64,000 nt of DNA from Herpetosiphon giganteus (GTDB lineage: Bacteria > Chloroflexota > Chloroflexia > Chloroflexales > Herpetosiphonaceae): positions 26,366 to 90,365 of the forward strand of contig NZ_JAFBCZ010000024.1 of assembly GCF_016907925.1 (NCBI RefSeq), read 5' to 3'. Within the stretch, counting starts at the first letter, position 1; each line of letters opens with the position of its first letter. Below the pieces are notes generated by a model. The model was given only the letters and a program-made list of their open reading frames with translations. It searched no databases and was not told where the DNA came from. Of the stretch, positions 27,281-36,439 are shown in pieces. Made by a program: the position numbers and the translations under genes.

Positions 27281-28405
27281 TCACTCGTTACTGGGAGGAA
27301 CAGGGGAATCGGGACTACGCACTTTGTCGAGAATTTGGTCGAGCCGCTCGCGGCTGTCGCTAATTTTCAACACTTCGCGCAGCATTGGCCACAACGGGCT
27401 AACCGCGAGCGCAGGTTCATCGGCTTTGCCATTAAACACCGCTTCGGCCAAATTGGAATGGCGGCTGGCCAACAATTCACGGCCTTTGATTTGATCGATA
27501 AAGGCTTGGTGTTTGAGCATCAAGGATGCAACGTTATTCGGTGATAAATGGTCGCGATAGAGCGCTAAGGGTGCGCGTGGGTTCAGATTCAATTCTTCAA
27601 AACGGCCCAAAATATCGCGGTGCATCTCGCGGCGATACTCAAGGCTAGGCTGCATCTCCTTGCCATACAATTCGCGATAATAGGAAGCGGGATAATTGCC
27701 CAAGCGCGAAAGGAGGTCGGCCATGCGTTGGCGATGGCGTTCGTTTGGCTGCCACAAAAATTCCCAAAGCACAAAATCTGGCTGCACATTGGCAATTGCA
27801 TTCAAGGTCATCGGCAATTGGCGATCAGTATCAGTCAGGTAGGGAATGACTGGCAGCATCGCCACGCCGGTGGGAATTCCTGCGCGTTTGAGCGTATTCA
27901 AGGCTTCCAAGCGTGCAGAGGGCGGGGCCACTTTGCCCTCTAATTTTTCAGAAAGCAAGGGATCGATGGTGGGAATGCTCATCACCACAATCGCCAAGCC
28001 CTGCTCATTCATGCGTTGCAAGAGGGTCAAATCATCCATCACAGCCAAACTTTTGGTCAAAATCAGCACTGGTTGTTTGGCAACTTGGCAAGCCTGCAAC
28101 ATCTGGCGGGTCAGACGATAGGTTTTTTCGGCAGGTTGATAGGCATCACCAAGGCTAAATGCCACCAAATCGCCGCGCGAAATTGAGCTTAATTGCTCGG
28201 CAAAGCGATCGGGCAAATCAACATTAGCGCGGATAACCTCGTTGAATGGCCGCTGACTGAACGACCAGCCATCGCAATAGGCGCACCCAAATTCGCAGCC
28301 CACATATGGACCAACTTGATAGGTCGAGAGAAAAAATTCATTAATTGTAGGGCGACGAGGTGCAAGCGCTGGCCCACCAGGGCGCTCTTCAACATAATAG
28401 GCCAT
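27281..28405 (-). CDS. Radical SAM protein, spore-photoproduct-lyase-like family
   Basis: A 374-residue protein with the iron-sulfur motif GCEFGCAYCDG (CxxxCxxC, about residues 37-44) preceded by STYQVGPYVG. The rest has the TIM-barrel layout of the SPL/Rv2578c-like radical SAM group (SLGDAYQPAEKTYRLTR, VLILTKS, IVVMSIPT). The substrate is unknown; members are commonly annotated as DNA-repair photolyase-like proteins without proof. It is monocistronic. Confidence 0.88.
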   Translation of the reverse strand: MAYYVEERPGGPALAPRRPTINEFFLSTYQVGPYVGCEFGCAYCDGWSFSQRPFNEVIRANVDLPDRFAEQLSSISRGDLVAFSLGDAYQPAEKTYRLTRQMLQACQVAKQPVLILTKSLAVMDDLTLLQRMNEQGLAIVVMSIPTIDPLLSEKLEGKVAPPSARLEALNTLKRAGIPTGVAMLPVIPYLTDTDRQLPMTLNAIANVQPDFVLWEFLWQPNERHRQRMADLLSRLGNYPASYYRELYGKEMQPSLEYRREMHRDILGRFEELNLNPRAPLALYRDHLSPNNVASLMLKHQAFIDQIKGRELLASRHSNLAEAVFNGKADEPALAVSPLWPMLREVLKISDSRERLDQILDKVRSPDSPVPPSNE

Positions 28406-28639
28406 TAGACGACTCCATGGTGTAGTTATTCTTGCGCATTATACCCAAACTTTGGCCATGTGAATTGCGCTTGCTTAAGCGCGAAACTCGTGGAGCGCAA
28501 CCTGCTCATGGCGAGGCTCGTACTAAAGGACGAGGGCGAGTTGCAAATTTTACAGTTTCAGTTGGCCCCTGATTCGGATGTACAATCCAAATCACTGATT
28601 TATAGTAATGATTAAGCACTGTGCTGATTGGAGAATACA

Positions 28640-29110
28640 ATGCTGCAAGCTCGATATAGTAGTTGGACTGCCAGAAAACTTGAAATTAGCAGCCCTTATC
28701 ATGCCCCATTCGAAGTGGAATTTAAGGGTTGGCGTGGCACGGTCCAATGGCAAATTGGAGCTAATTTCTATAGCCTTGACAATCCAAAAGCCAAGGGCTA
28801 CCCCATTCTGATCACAGTCAATGGACAAGAATTAATGCGGATTCAGCGCTTTGGTTTTTGGAAACCAATTCTCGAAGGCCATTATGCCAACCAACCGTTA
28901 CGCTTTGAGCGGCCATCGGCCTGGAAAAGTACCTATCAGGTGTATCTGAATCAGCAGATCGTTGGTGAAATTAAAACCGAAGGTTTTTGGAATCGGACGA
29001 TGATTGCCAATTTTCATGATTCACAGCCCTTTGATTTGCAGCTTGGCTGTTTATTATTTGCAATAACAACGTGGCGACGAGAGGCGGCGAGTGCAGCAGC
29101 AGCATCGTAA
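28640..29110 (+). CDS. Beta-rich protein of unknown function, first gene of a sensor-ABC operon
   Basis: A 156-residue protein from ATG 28640 (GGAGA six bases upstream; a TTG at 28628 is less likely). The pattern of repeated strands (ARKLEISSPYHAPFEVEFKGW, YPILITVNGQELMRIQRFGFW, YQVYLNQQIVGEIKTEGFW) suggests a LURP-one/scramblase-like or PH-like barrel; that is a guess. Its last 20 bases overlap the histidine kinase gene, so the two are coupled and it may take part in sensing. Confidence 0.75.
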   Translation: MLQARYSSWTARKLEISSPYHAPFEVEFKGWRGTVQWQIGANFYSLDNPKAKGYPILITVNGQELMRIQRFGFWKPILEGHYANQPLRFERPSAWKSTYQVYLNQQIVGEIKTEGFWNRTMIANFHDSQPFDLQLGCLLFAITTWRREAASAAAAS

Positions 29111-30734
29111 ATTAAGCTTGCGCCATCGCTTGCGCCAACGCTTTGGCACGCTACGCTGGAAACTCACATGGTCATATGTGTGGATCAGCGTAGCGCTGAC
29201 CTTGTTGATCAATACCTTAGCCTTTATCGTGGTTATGGGTGCTGCGCCACCGCTTAATGCGCCCACTCTCCTCAGCGCCGCGCAAAATCATGCAGCCGAA
29301 TTTAGTGCAGTGCTGCAAGAGCCAACCGATTCGCGCACAATCCAGCAAGTTTTGCGCTATCGTTTTGGCTCGTTGCGCGGCCAGTTTTTGCAAAATAATC
29401 TCGAATTGGCAATCAGCAATACGGTTAATAATACGCCCAGCGATCTTTCGCAAGAGATTATTTTGATGCCTGCCGAGGCCTTTACCCCAGAGGCAACCAA
29501 TGATTTCAGCCAAAGTTATCATTTGCTGCTGCTCGATGCCAAGGGAACGGTGCTCGGTGGCACGTTTCCCCGCTATACCCCTGCTGGCCAACCATGGAAT
29601 GATTCGGTGATTGGCAATGATCGGCGGGTTGTGCAGGCAGCACTGGCAGGCAGCAACGATATTGATCAGCTGACGTGGACTTATGACAATTATTTAGTGA
29701 TTGCAACGCCGATTCTTGACCAAGCCAACCAAGTTATTGGCGCATTGTATGTTCGTTCGCGGCCACTGAGCCAAAATCAAGTGATTGTTGCGCTGCTGAT
29801 GGTGATTATTTTTATGGTTAGTTCGGTTGTTTCGCTGATTGCTAATGCGATTATTGGCATGGTGTATGGCTGGTTTGTGGCGCGTAATTTTGTACGCCGC
29901 TTGGTTCAGCTGACCAAAGCCACCGATAGTTTGGCTGCTGGCAACTTGAGCGTGCGGGTCAACGATACGGCCAGCGATGAAATTGGCCAATTAGCCCGCC
30001 GCTTTGATAGCATGGCCCAAGAGCTTGAATCGAATGTCAAAATGTTACGTCAACTTGCTGATCGTAATGCGGCGTTGGTGGAGCAAGCAGGCCAATTAGC
30101 AATTGTCGAGGAGCGCAATCGGCTTGCCCGCGATTTACACGATAGCGTCAGCCAAGAGCTATTTAGCGTAACGATGTTGGCAGCAGCGGCCCGCAATTTG
30201 TTGCCAGCCCAACCAGATAAAGCCCGTAGCCAAGTTGAACAACTCAGCCAAATGGCCCAACGGGCCTTGCACGAAACCAGAGGCTTGATCTTCGCTTTGC
30301 GGCCAGCAGCGCTTGGCGATCAAGGCTTGGTTCCAGCGTTACGTCAACTGGTCGAAGAGGCTGCTCGTCGTCAAGGCTTGCAAATTCAGCTAAACATCAA
30401 CGGCGAACGACGTATTCCCTTAGATCACGAGCAAGCGTTCTATCGCATCTGTCAAGAAGCATTGGCCAACATTACCAAGCATAGCGGGGTTAATAGTGCC
30501 AGTGTTAACCTCGAATACGAGGCCCAGCGCACCATTTTAGAAGTCAGCGACCGTGGCCGTGGCTTTGATCTCCAACAGCCACGCAACTCGCACTCGCTTG
30601 GCTTAATTAGCATTCAGGAGCGTGCCAATGCAGTTGGCGGCACAGTCGAAGTAACCGCCGCTCCGGGCCAAGGTACAAGCCTGCGCATCGTTGTACCACG
30701 CAGCCAAACCGGGCTTCTGGTAGAGCCGCGTTAA
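29091..30734 (+). CDS. Sensor histidine kinase of the NarL/LiaS type
   Basis: Starts at GTG 29091 inside the preceding gene; 547 residues. Two transmembrane helices (about 27-50 and 225-265) frame a 170-residue extracellular sensor domain. A HAMP domain follows (RLVQLTKATDSLAAGNLSVRV). The HisKA_3 helix has RDLHDSVSQELFS with phospho-acceptor His350. The C-terminal HATPase_c has ALANITKHSG, VSDRGRGFD and GLISIQERANAVGG. It is followed after 19 bases by its response regulator. Confidence 0.95.
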   Translation: MQQQHRKLSLRHRLRQRFGTLRWKLTWSYVWISVALTLLINTLAFIVVMGAAPPLNAPTLLSAAQNHAAEFSAVLQEPTDSRTIQQVLRYRFGSLRGQFLQNNLELAISNTVNNTPSDLSQEIILMPAEAFTPEATNDFSQSYHLLLLDAKGTVLGGTFPRYTPAGQPWNDSVIGNDRRVVQAALAGSNDIDQLTWTYDNYLVIATPILDQANQVIGALYVRSRPLSQNQVIVALLMVIIFMVSSVVSLIANAIIGMVYGWFVARNFVRRLVQLTKATDSLAAGNLSVRVNDTASDEIGQLARRFDSMAQELESNVKMLRQLADRNAALVEQAGQLAIVEERNRLARDLHDSVSQELFSVTMLAAAARNLLPAQPDKARSQVEQLSQMAQRALHETRGLIFALRPAALGDQGLVPALRQLVEEAARRQGLQIQLNINGERRIPLDHEQAFYRICQEALANITKHSGVNSASVNLEYEAQRTILEVSDRGRGFDLQQPRNSHSLGLISIQERANAVGGTVEVTAAPGQGTSLRIVVPRSQTGLLVEPR

Positions 30735-30753
30735 TAGCACGAAGGGACGGAGC

Positions 30754-31413
30754 ATGCACGAGCAAATTCGAGTTGTTTTAGTTGATGATCATGTTGTAGT
30801 ACGGGTCGGATTGCGGGCCTTCTTGGATACGCAACCAGATATTGAGATTGTAGGCGAGGCTGCTTCTGGCGAAGAAGGCGTTCAGGTTGTTAGCCAAGTG
30901 TTGCCCGACGTGGTGTTGATGGATTTGCTGATGCCTGGCATCGACGGCGTGGAAGCAACCCGCCAAGTGCGCGGAGCCTCACCATCGACCCAAGTAATTG
31001 TGCTCACATCGTATAGCGAAGATGAGCGGATTTTTCCGGCAATCAAGGCGGGAGCGCTCTCATATTTGCTCAAAGATGTTGGGCCTGATGCCTTGGTGGC
31101 GGCCATTCGCGCGGCGCGGCGTGGTGAAGCGACCTTGCACCCCATGGTTGCCTCGCGCTTGATGACCGAACTTACCAGCTCGCGGCGCTCGCCGTTGGAT
31201 ACGCTAACCGAACGCGAACGCGAAGTGTTGACCTGTATTGCTCGTGGCATGAGCAATGCTGAAATTGCCGATCATTTGGTCATTGGCGAGCGTACGGTTA
31301 AAACTCACGTCAGCAATATTTTATCCAAGTTACATTTGCAAGATCGCACTCAAGCGGCAATCATGGCCTTACGTGAGCGCCTTGTGCCGCTTGATGATGA
31401 ACAAAATAAATAA
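30754..31413 (+). CDS. NarL/LuxR-family response regulator
   Basis: A 219-residue protein. The receiver domain has DD at 11-12, phospho-acceptor Asp57 (PDVVLMDLLMPGIDG), Thr/Ser in VLTSYSED and Lys in YLLKDV. The C-terminal LuxR helix-turn-helix is TEREREVLTCIARGMSNAEIA followed by VKTHVSNILSKL. Its partner kinase is directly upstream. The ABC transporter genes 64 bases downstream are the likely target, as in LiaRS/BceRS-like systems. Confidence 0.95.
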   Translation: MHEQIRVVLVDDHVVVRVGLRAFLDTQPDIEIVGEAASGEEGVQVVSQVLPDVVLMDLLMPGIDGVEATRQVRGASPSTQVIVLTSYSEDERIFPAIKAGALSYLLKDVGPDALVAAIRAARRGEATLHPMVASRLMTELTSSRRSPLDTLTEREREVLTCIARGMSNAEIADHLVIGERTVKTHVSNILSKLHLQDRTQAAIMALRERLVPLDDEQNK

Positions 31414-31433
31414 TAACTGCAACATTGAACCCA

Positions 31434-31454
31434 ATGTTAACGTTATACTAACAT
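31434..31454. promoter_or_regulatory. Inverted repeat upstream of the ABC transporter genes
   Basis: ATGTTA and TAACAT are 9 bases apart and flank ACGTTATAC, 24 bases before the ABC ATPase start. This could be a binding site for the LuxR-type regulator encoded just upstream. The arms are short, so chance is possible. Confidence 0.35.
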
Positions 31455-31477
31455 CGCAGCCTATAGAGGAGCATTCT

Positions 31478-32440
31478 ATGAGTGGAATCGCAATTACCGC
31501 TGAAGGATTGACGAAAGTCTATAAAAATGTCCCAGCAGTGAATAATTTAAGTTTACATATTCCAGAAGGTACGATTTACGGTTTCTTAGGCCCAAACGGT
31601 GCGGGTAAAACCACCACTATCCGTATGTTATTGGGGCTAATCCGACCAACAGCTGGGAAGGCAGCAATTTTTGGCCATGATATTTTACATGCGCGCAAAA
31701 ACATTGCACCATATGTTGGGGCAATTGTCGAATCGCCAGCATTTTATACATTTATGTCGGGCTTAGAAAATTTACGTCTTTTAGCCCGTTCTGGTGGTCA
31801 TGATTTACCGCAAGCCCGCTTTGATGAATTACTTGAATTTGTGGGTTTGCGTGGCCGTGAAAAAGATAAAGTTAAAACCTATTCGTTGGGGATGAAGCAA
31901 CGGCTTGGCGTGGCAGCAACCCTGCTCAACGACCCCAAATTGGTGTTTCTCGATGAGCCAACCAACGGGCTTGACCCTGCTGGGACGGTCGAAATGCGGA
32001 ATTTGATTTTGCGCATGGGCCAAGAAGGCCGCACCGTCTTCCTTTCGAGCCACTTGTTGTTTGAAGTGGAACAAGTTTGCTCGAATGTGGCAATTATTCA
32101 AAAAGGCGTAACAATCAAACAAGGACGGGTGCGCGATTTGCTGGCTGCTGAAGGCGGCCCAGGCTATGCAATCGAGGCTGCACCATTTGACAAGGCCATG
32201 GCCATTTTGAAAGAAATTCCCGAATTAAAAGCCACCAGCTTTGACCAACACTGGATTAATATCAACGCCGAACCGCAGGATGTGCCACAAGTAATGCGCA
32301 AATTGGTGCAAGCTGATGTTGATGTGTTCCAAGTGGTGGTGCGCCAACGCTCGCTCGAATCGTTGTTCTTGGAAATTACCGGTAACGGTGGCGCAGCTGC
32401 GCCACAACCGTTGGCTGAAGTTGTGGTAGGGGGTCGCTAA
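31478..32440 (+). CDS. ABC transporter ATP-binding protein (BcrA-like)
   Basis: Starts at ATG 31478 with AGAGGAG eight bases upstream; 320 residues. Walker A is GPNGAGKT (38-45), the signature is YSLGMKQRLG, Walker B with switch is LVFLDEPTNGLDP, and the H-loop is FLSSHLL. A C-terminal extension (about 220-320) matches the bacitracin/lantibiotic-resistance type ATPases (CcmA/NatA group). It couples to the permease gene 2 bases downstream. Probable role: export of, or defence against, membrane-active compounds or lipids. Confidence 0.93.
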   Translation: MSGIAITAEGLTKVYKNVPAVNNLSLHIPEGTIYGFLGPNGAGKTTTIRMLLGLIRPTAGKAAIFGHDILHARKNIAPYVGAIVESPAFYTFMSGLENLRLLARSGGHDLPQARFDELLEFVGLRGREKDKVKTYSLGMKQRLGVAATLLNDPKLVFLDEPTNGLDPAGTVEMRNLILRMGQEGRTVFLSSHLLFEVEQVCSNVAIIQKGVTIKQGRVRDLLAAEGGPGYAIEAAPFDKAMAILKEIPELKATSFDQHWININAEPQDVPQVMRKLVQADVDVFQVVVRQRSLESLFLEITGNGGAAAPQPLAEVVVGGR

Positions 32441-32442
32441 TA

Positions 32443-33282
32443 ATGTGGAATTTATTTCGTGCTGAATGGACCAAAACCTATAAACGCCCAGCCAATATTG
32501 GCTTGTTTATCGTTACCTTAGGTATTATTTTGCTCGGTTTTGTGGGTGCTGTTGGGATCGCACTCTATCAAGGCACAAATAGCGAATTTGGCCAAAATAT
32601 CAAACAACTAACCATGTTTCCCACTAGCTTGGAATTACCATTAATCGTACTCAGCCAACTTGGCTCGATTTTAGCGATTGTCTTTATGAGCAACAGCATT
32701 GGCGCTGAATATACCAATGATACGTGGAAAGTGCTGCTCCCACGGCGCGCACGGCGCAGTGATTTTATTATTATCAAAATTGTGATCTGTTTATTATTTA
32801 TGACGCTTTTGATCGTCATGTCGCTGATTTTTGGGGCGTTGGTAGCAATGCTTGGAAGTTTAGTGATTGGTGGCGATATTAGCAATATGGATCTATTTTC
32901 AGCTTCAGGACTCTTCAAATCGCTGGTACCAATCTTTTTGCAATTGATCGTGTTCTCATCAATTACCTTGTTGGTAACGATGATCAGCCGTTCGACGATT
33001 ATGGGGATTGTGTTTGGGATTGTGGGAAACACAATTTTTGGAGTTGCAATCAACTTTTCCGAGCTGGTGGCCAAAATTCTTCCCAATGCCCACATTGCGA
33101 ATCTTGAGGCCAATTGGCTCTATGAAGGTGAGCAAAAAACCATGACGCTCGGCATGCTTGAAGGGTTATTTGGCACTCAAGTATCGTTGACAACCAGCCT
33201 CATGGTGGTGTTGGCTTATATCTTTGGCTCGATTATTTTTGGAATCTTGCTGTTTCAACGACGGGATATGGCTGGGCAATAG
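32443..33282 (+). CDS. ABC-2-type permease
   Basis: A 279-residue membrane protein with about six transmembrane helices. Its N-terminus MWNLFRAEWTKTYKRP is typical of ABC-2 permeases. GAEYTNDTWKVLLPRRARRSDFIIIK is the usual cytoplasmic loop after helix 2. It forms the transporter with the ATPase encoded 2 bases upstream. It is last in the operon and is followed by a terminator. Confidence 0.92.
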   Translation: MWNLFRAEWTKTYKRPANIGLFIVTLGIILLGFVGAVGIALYQGTNSEFGQNIKQLTMFPTSLELPLIVLSQLGSILAIVFMSNSIGAEYTNDTWKVLLPRRARRSDFIIIKIVICLLFMTLLIVMSLIFGALVAMLGSLVIGGDISNMDLFSASGLFKSLVPIFLQLIVFSSITLLVTMISRSTIMGIVFGIVGNTIFGVAINFSELVAKILPNAHIANLEANWLYEGEQKTMTLGMLEGLFGTQVSLTTSLMVVLAYIFGSIIFGILLFQRRDMAGQ

Positions 33283-33307
33283 CTTGTAGCTCTCAAGAGG
33301 GTTTGGG

Positions 33308-33338
33308 CCGTGGTCTTCATTGACCACGGTCTTTTTTT
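33308..33338 (+). terminator. Terminator of the kinase-ABC operon
   Basis: An 8-bp stem CCGTGGTC/GACCACGG with a 6-base loop is followed by TC and seven T, 25 bases after the permease stop. It abuts the stop of the convergent homoserine dehydrogenase gene. Confidence 0.9.
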
Positions 33339-34341
33339 AGCGCAAGGCCAAGAGGTCAAACAAGACTGCCGAGGCGGTTACTTCAACGCCTGCACCAGGC
33401 CCGCGTACCACGAGCGGTCGTTCTTGGTAGCGCTTGGTCGTCCACGCCACCAGATTATCAGGGCCTTTGAGCGAACCAAGCGGGCTATTGTTGGCAACTG
33501 CTTGCAAGCCAACCCGCGCACCAGCGGGCGAAATCGAAGCAACGTAGCGCAAAGTTTGGCCTTGGGCCACAGCATCAGCCTGACGTTGGGCATAGCCAGC
33601 ATCAAGTTGCTCAAGCTGGGACATAAATTCAGCAATGCTTAAATCGGCAAACTCAGCAGGATACAATGGTTCAATCGCAATCTCGCTCAAGTTCCATTGA
33701 TAACCCAAAGTTCGCGCCAAAATCAAGGCTTTGCGGGCAACATCAACCCCGCCCAAGTCGTCGCGCGGGTCTGGTTCCGTCCAGCCCAAGGCTTTGGCTT
33801 CACGCACTGCGGCGGAATAGGGCTGGCCTTGCTCAATCGATGAGAGCAAAAAGCCCAAAGTGCCACTCAAACAGCCTTCGATCCGTTGCACCTGATCGCC
33901 AGTATCGCGCAGCAAATTGGTGGTGACGACAATTGGTAATCCTGCGCCAACAGTGGCTTCGTAGCGGGTGCGGTGCTCGCCAACCAAGGCTTGAAACAGA
34001 TTCAAATCATCGCACAATGGTTTTTTGTTGGCCAAGGCCAAACGCTGGCCACTGGCAACTAATTCGACCAATTGGCCGGCGTTGGCTTCGGCGGTGGTAT
34101 CGGCCACCAAACAGCCAGCAGGCAAGGCAGCTCGCCAATCGCCGCTGGTGCCTTCTGGCAAGCTAGCTAAAGTTGCACCTTGGGCTTTGGCCGCAGCAAC
34201 CGCCAACCAGCGTTCGTTGCTCAACGGCCCAACCACATAGCCAGAACGATCGGCCACCAAGGCCAGCGTAAAATGAGGCAATGCTTGGGCTAGCACCGCC
34301 CGCCCGACTCCACCAAAGCCATAAATTGCTAAATTGTGCAT
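33337..34341 (-). CDS. hom: Homoserine dehydrogenase without ACT domain
   Basis: A 334-residue enzyme that reduces aspartate semialdehyde to homoserine in threonine/methionine synthesis. It has the N-terminal Rossmann motif IYGFGGVGRAVL, the TSGDWRAALPAG and VADTTAEANAG segments, LALANKKPLCDD, YEATVGAGLPIV, the catalytic-domain motif CLSGTLGFLLSSIEQG, and EPDPRDDLGGVDVARKALILAR. The C-terminus GPGAGVEVTASAVLFDLL is normal, but there is no ACT regulatory domain, so threonine feedback through ACT is not expected. The gene is not in an amino-acid operon here. Confidence 0.93.
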   Translation of the reverse strand: MHNLAIYGFGGVGRAVLAQALPHFTLALVADRSGYVVGPLSNERWLAVAAAKAQGATLASLPEGTSGDWRAALPAGCLVADTTAEANAGQLVELVASGQRLALANKKPLCDDLNLFQALVGEHRTRYEATVGAGLPIVVTTNLLRDTGDQVQRIEGCLSGTLGFLLSSIEQGQPYSAAVREAKALGWTEPDPRDDLGGVDVARKALILARTLGYQWNLSEIAIEPLYPAEFADLSIAEFMSQLEQLDAGYAQRQADAVAQGQTLRYVASISPAGARVGLQAVANNSPLGSLKGPDNLVAWTTKRYQERPLVVRGPGAGVEVTASAVLFDLLALR

Positions 34342-34436
34342 TGTTAGCGTCCTTATCTGATGTGTCGGGCTGTATTGTACGGGCTAGCCAACTATTTAGG
34401 CAACATTTTGGATCAAGCTTGACGCAAATTTGCTCG

Positions 34437-35303
34437 TTATTCGGCTTTACGCTGCTTTTTGAGCAATTTACGCACTTTTTCTTCTTCGGCAATCACTGCT
34501 TCAACTGCTTTGGCATCAAGTTTGCCTGCATCAACCAAGGCATAGGCTCCCGAACGATCGAGCACCAACACATTGTCGTCGTCAAACTCGAACGGCATAT
34601 CGGCAACCAGCATTTCAACCACAGCCTTGAGAATCGCAATCCGTGCCCAGCGTTTATCGTTGGCGGCAATCACCTGCCATGGCGCGATTTCGCTGGAGGT
34701 GCGGGCCAGCATTTCATCAGTGGCAATTGCATATTCTGGCCATTTTTCGCGGTTGCGCCAATCTTCTTCGGTTAATTTCCAAGTTTTAAGCGGATCTTGT
34801 TCGCGGTCGCGAAAGCGTTTTTCTTGCTCCTCGCTAGAAATATGCAGGAAAAATTTTAAAATCGAGGTTCTATCGTTATGTAAAATTCGTTCAAAATCGT
34901 TGATTTCGCCATAGGCTTGGCTCCACTCGCGCATCGTCGCAAAGCCCTCAACCCGCTCGACCAGCACGCGGCCATACCACGAACGGTCAAACAGCACCAT
35001 CTGGCCATCGCGGGGCATGCGGTTCCAGAAGCGCCAAAGATAGTTGTGGGCGCGTTCTTCTGGTGTGGGCGCAGCAATTGGATGCACCACAAAACCGCGT
35101 GGATCGAGCGCTTCGGTCAGGCGTTTGATTGCGCCGCCTTTGCCACTGGCATCCCAGCCTTCAAAGACCAATACCATGCGATGGCCAATTTGGGTTACGG
35201 CGCGTTGCAAGCGCAACATTTTAAATTGTAATTCTTCAAGCTGGCGCTCGTAGGATTTTTTGCCCAAATGTAGCGATAAATCAACTTGGTCAAGCATTGA
35301 CAT
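34437..35303 (-). CDS. ppk2: Polyphosphate kinase 2 family protein
   Basis: The ATG at 35303 with AAAGGAG six bases upstream gives 288 residues. Walker A is in VFEGWDASGKGGAIKRL, the lid and Walker B region is LFDRSWYGRVLVERV, and RFWNRMPRDGQ and KFFLHISSEEQEKRF are family hallmarks. PPK2 enzymes move phosphate between polyphosphate and nucleotides; whether AMP or ADP is preferred cannot be read safely. A short Lys-rich tail ends the protein. It lies 57 bases downstream of an ArsR-type regulator, with a hairpin in the gap. Confidence 0.93.
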   Translation of the reverse strand: MSMLDQVDLSLHLGKKSYERQLEELQFKMLRLQRAVTQIGHRMVLVFEGWDASGKGGAIKRLTEALDPRGFVVHPIAAPTPEERAHNYLWRFWNRMPRDGQMVLFDRSWYGRVLVERVEGFATMREWSQAYGEINDFERILHNDRTSILKFFLHISSEEQEKRFRDREQDPLKTWKLTEEDWRNREKWPEYAIATDEMLARTSSEIAPWQVIAANDKRWARIAILKAVVEMLVADMPFEFDDDNVLVLDRSGAYALVDAGKLDAKAVEAVIAEEEKVRKLLKKQRKAE

Positions 35304-35324
35304 GATAGGCTCCTTTAAATGCAA

Positions 35325-35348
35325 AACGCCCCGCAATCACGGAGCGTT
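35325..35348 (-). promoter_or_regulatory. Hairpin between the ArsR-type regulator and ppk2
   Basis: A 9-bp stem (AACGCTCCG with CGGGGCGTT, one G-U) around a 6-base loop, followed by TT, lies 11 bases after the regulator stop and 22 bases before the ppk2 start. It could act as a partial terminator or an RNA-processing site. Confidence 0.5.
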
Positions 35349-35359
35349 AGCACGAATGC

Positions 35360-36439
35360 TTAGACAAATTCGCGCAAGCGCGCTGAAATTTCCTCAATCC
35401 GTTGGCGATTGATTGAATAATATTTTGCGCCTTTATCGCGCCGCACATTCAGCACACCAGAGGTTTCCATCAGCTTCAAATGGCGTGAAACTGCTGATTG
35501 ATGAATATCGAGCAAATTGACAATTTCTTGGGCATATAATTCACGGCCATGTAACAAGGTCATAATTTGCAGGCGGGTTTTATCGGCCAAGGCTGCCAAT
35601 GGCTGATAGAGGCTTTGAGTGCGCTCAGTTTGCTCGTCGCCTTCGGCAGGTGTGGTGCTGCTATTATAAAACACAGTAAGTAATGAATTATTAAACAGAA
35701 ACGACAAATATGGCCCGATATATTGTGATGGAACAAAACGCACGGTGCTAATGGTGCTAAGTCGTTCATGAATGTGGTCTGGCAAACGGCGGCCAGTTAC
35801 ACCAGCAAATAAATCGCGGAAGTTAACACTATATTGATGAGTACGATGATAATGAGCATTGCGTTCACGGCGAGCTTGTTGCAATTCATATTGCTCGCGA
35901 TAAATTCGATCCCAGAAGCGCTGAATTGTTGAAACCAATAAGTCGCGCCATTCGGTTGGCTGTTGCAACAATTCGATTAATTCTTCGGTATCGACTGGAA
36001 ATTGCATTTTAGCCAATAATTCTTCTAATTGCTCTTGATCAGCAATAATTTCTGCTGGCGTGTGCAATAATTCAATATCTGCGTTGGCGGCGGTGCGTTG
36101 CACAATTTTATGCACAATCGCTGCACATTCTTGCGCCGAAAGCGCTTTGAGATCATCGATCAAGCCATTAAAATCGTCGTGGCCAGCAGCACCTGGGGCT
36201 AAAAGTTGGCCAGCCACCGTTTCAACCACAACATAGGGATACACACCCAAGCGCATTGCCAGCTGAATATCGTGGCGTAAGCGTGGTGGCACACTCGCAG
36301 CAGCTTCAACCAGCCAAGCATCTAAGCCCTCAAAATCGTGAACAATTCCAATCAGACCCATTGTCGAAAGCAGATCCAACCCAAGTGATGGGACAAAATC
36401 AACTTTAAATGCCGGTTGAGCGCGAACGAGTTCAGTCAT
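35360..36439 (-). CDS. ArsR-family transcriptional regulator with large N-terminal domain
   Basis: The start at 36439 places AGGAG nine bases upstream; ATG 36445 would be too close. Of about 359 residues, the last 90 are an ArsR winged helix-turn-helix (LADKTRLQIMTLLHGRELYAQEIVNLLDIHQSAVSRHLKLMETSGVL, described here in two parts: recognition helix around HQSAVSRHLKLM). The first 260 residues are a helical domain of the DUF5937 sort seen in actinobacterial and Chloroflexota regulators. No metal-binding Cys cluster is visible, so it does not look like an arsenic sensor. It may control ppk2 downstream. Confidence 0.85.
   Translation of the reverse strand: MTELVRAQPAFKVDFVPSLGLDLLSTMGLIGIVHDFEGLDAWLVEAAASVPPRLRHDIQLAMRLGVYPYVVVETVAGQLLAPGAAGHDDFNGLIDDLKALSAQECAAIVHKIVQRTAANADIELLHTPAEIIADQEQLEELLAKMQFPVDTEELIELLQQPTEWRDLLVSTIQRFWDRIYREQYELQQARRERNAHYHRTHQYSVNFRDLFAGVTGRRLPDHIHERLSTISTVRFVPSQYIGPYLSFLFNNSLLTVFYNSSTTPAEGDEQTERTQSLYQPLAALADKTRLQIMTLLHGRELYAQEIVNLLDIHQSAVSRHLKLMETSGVLNVRRDKGAKYYSINRQRIEEISARLREFV

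Noticed and set aside
31256..31477. N-terminal extension of the ABC ATPase overlapping the response regulator
   Set aside because: The ATPase domain starts normally at 31478 with its own ribosome-binding site; the extension is out-of-frame regulator sequence.
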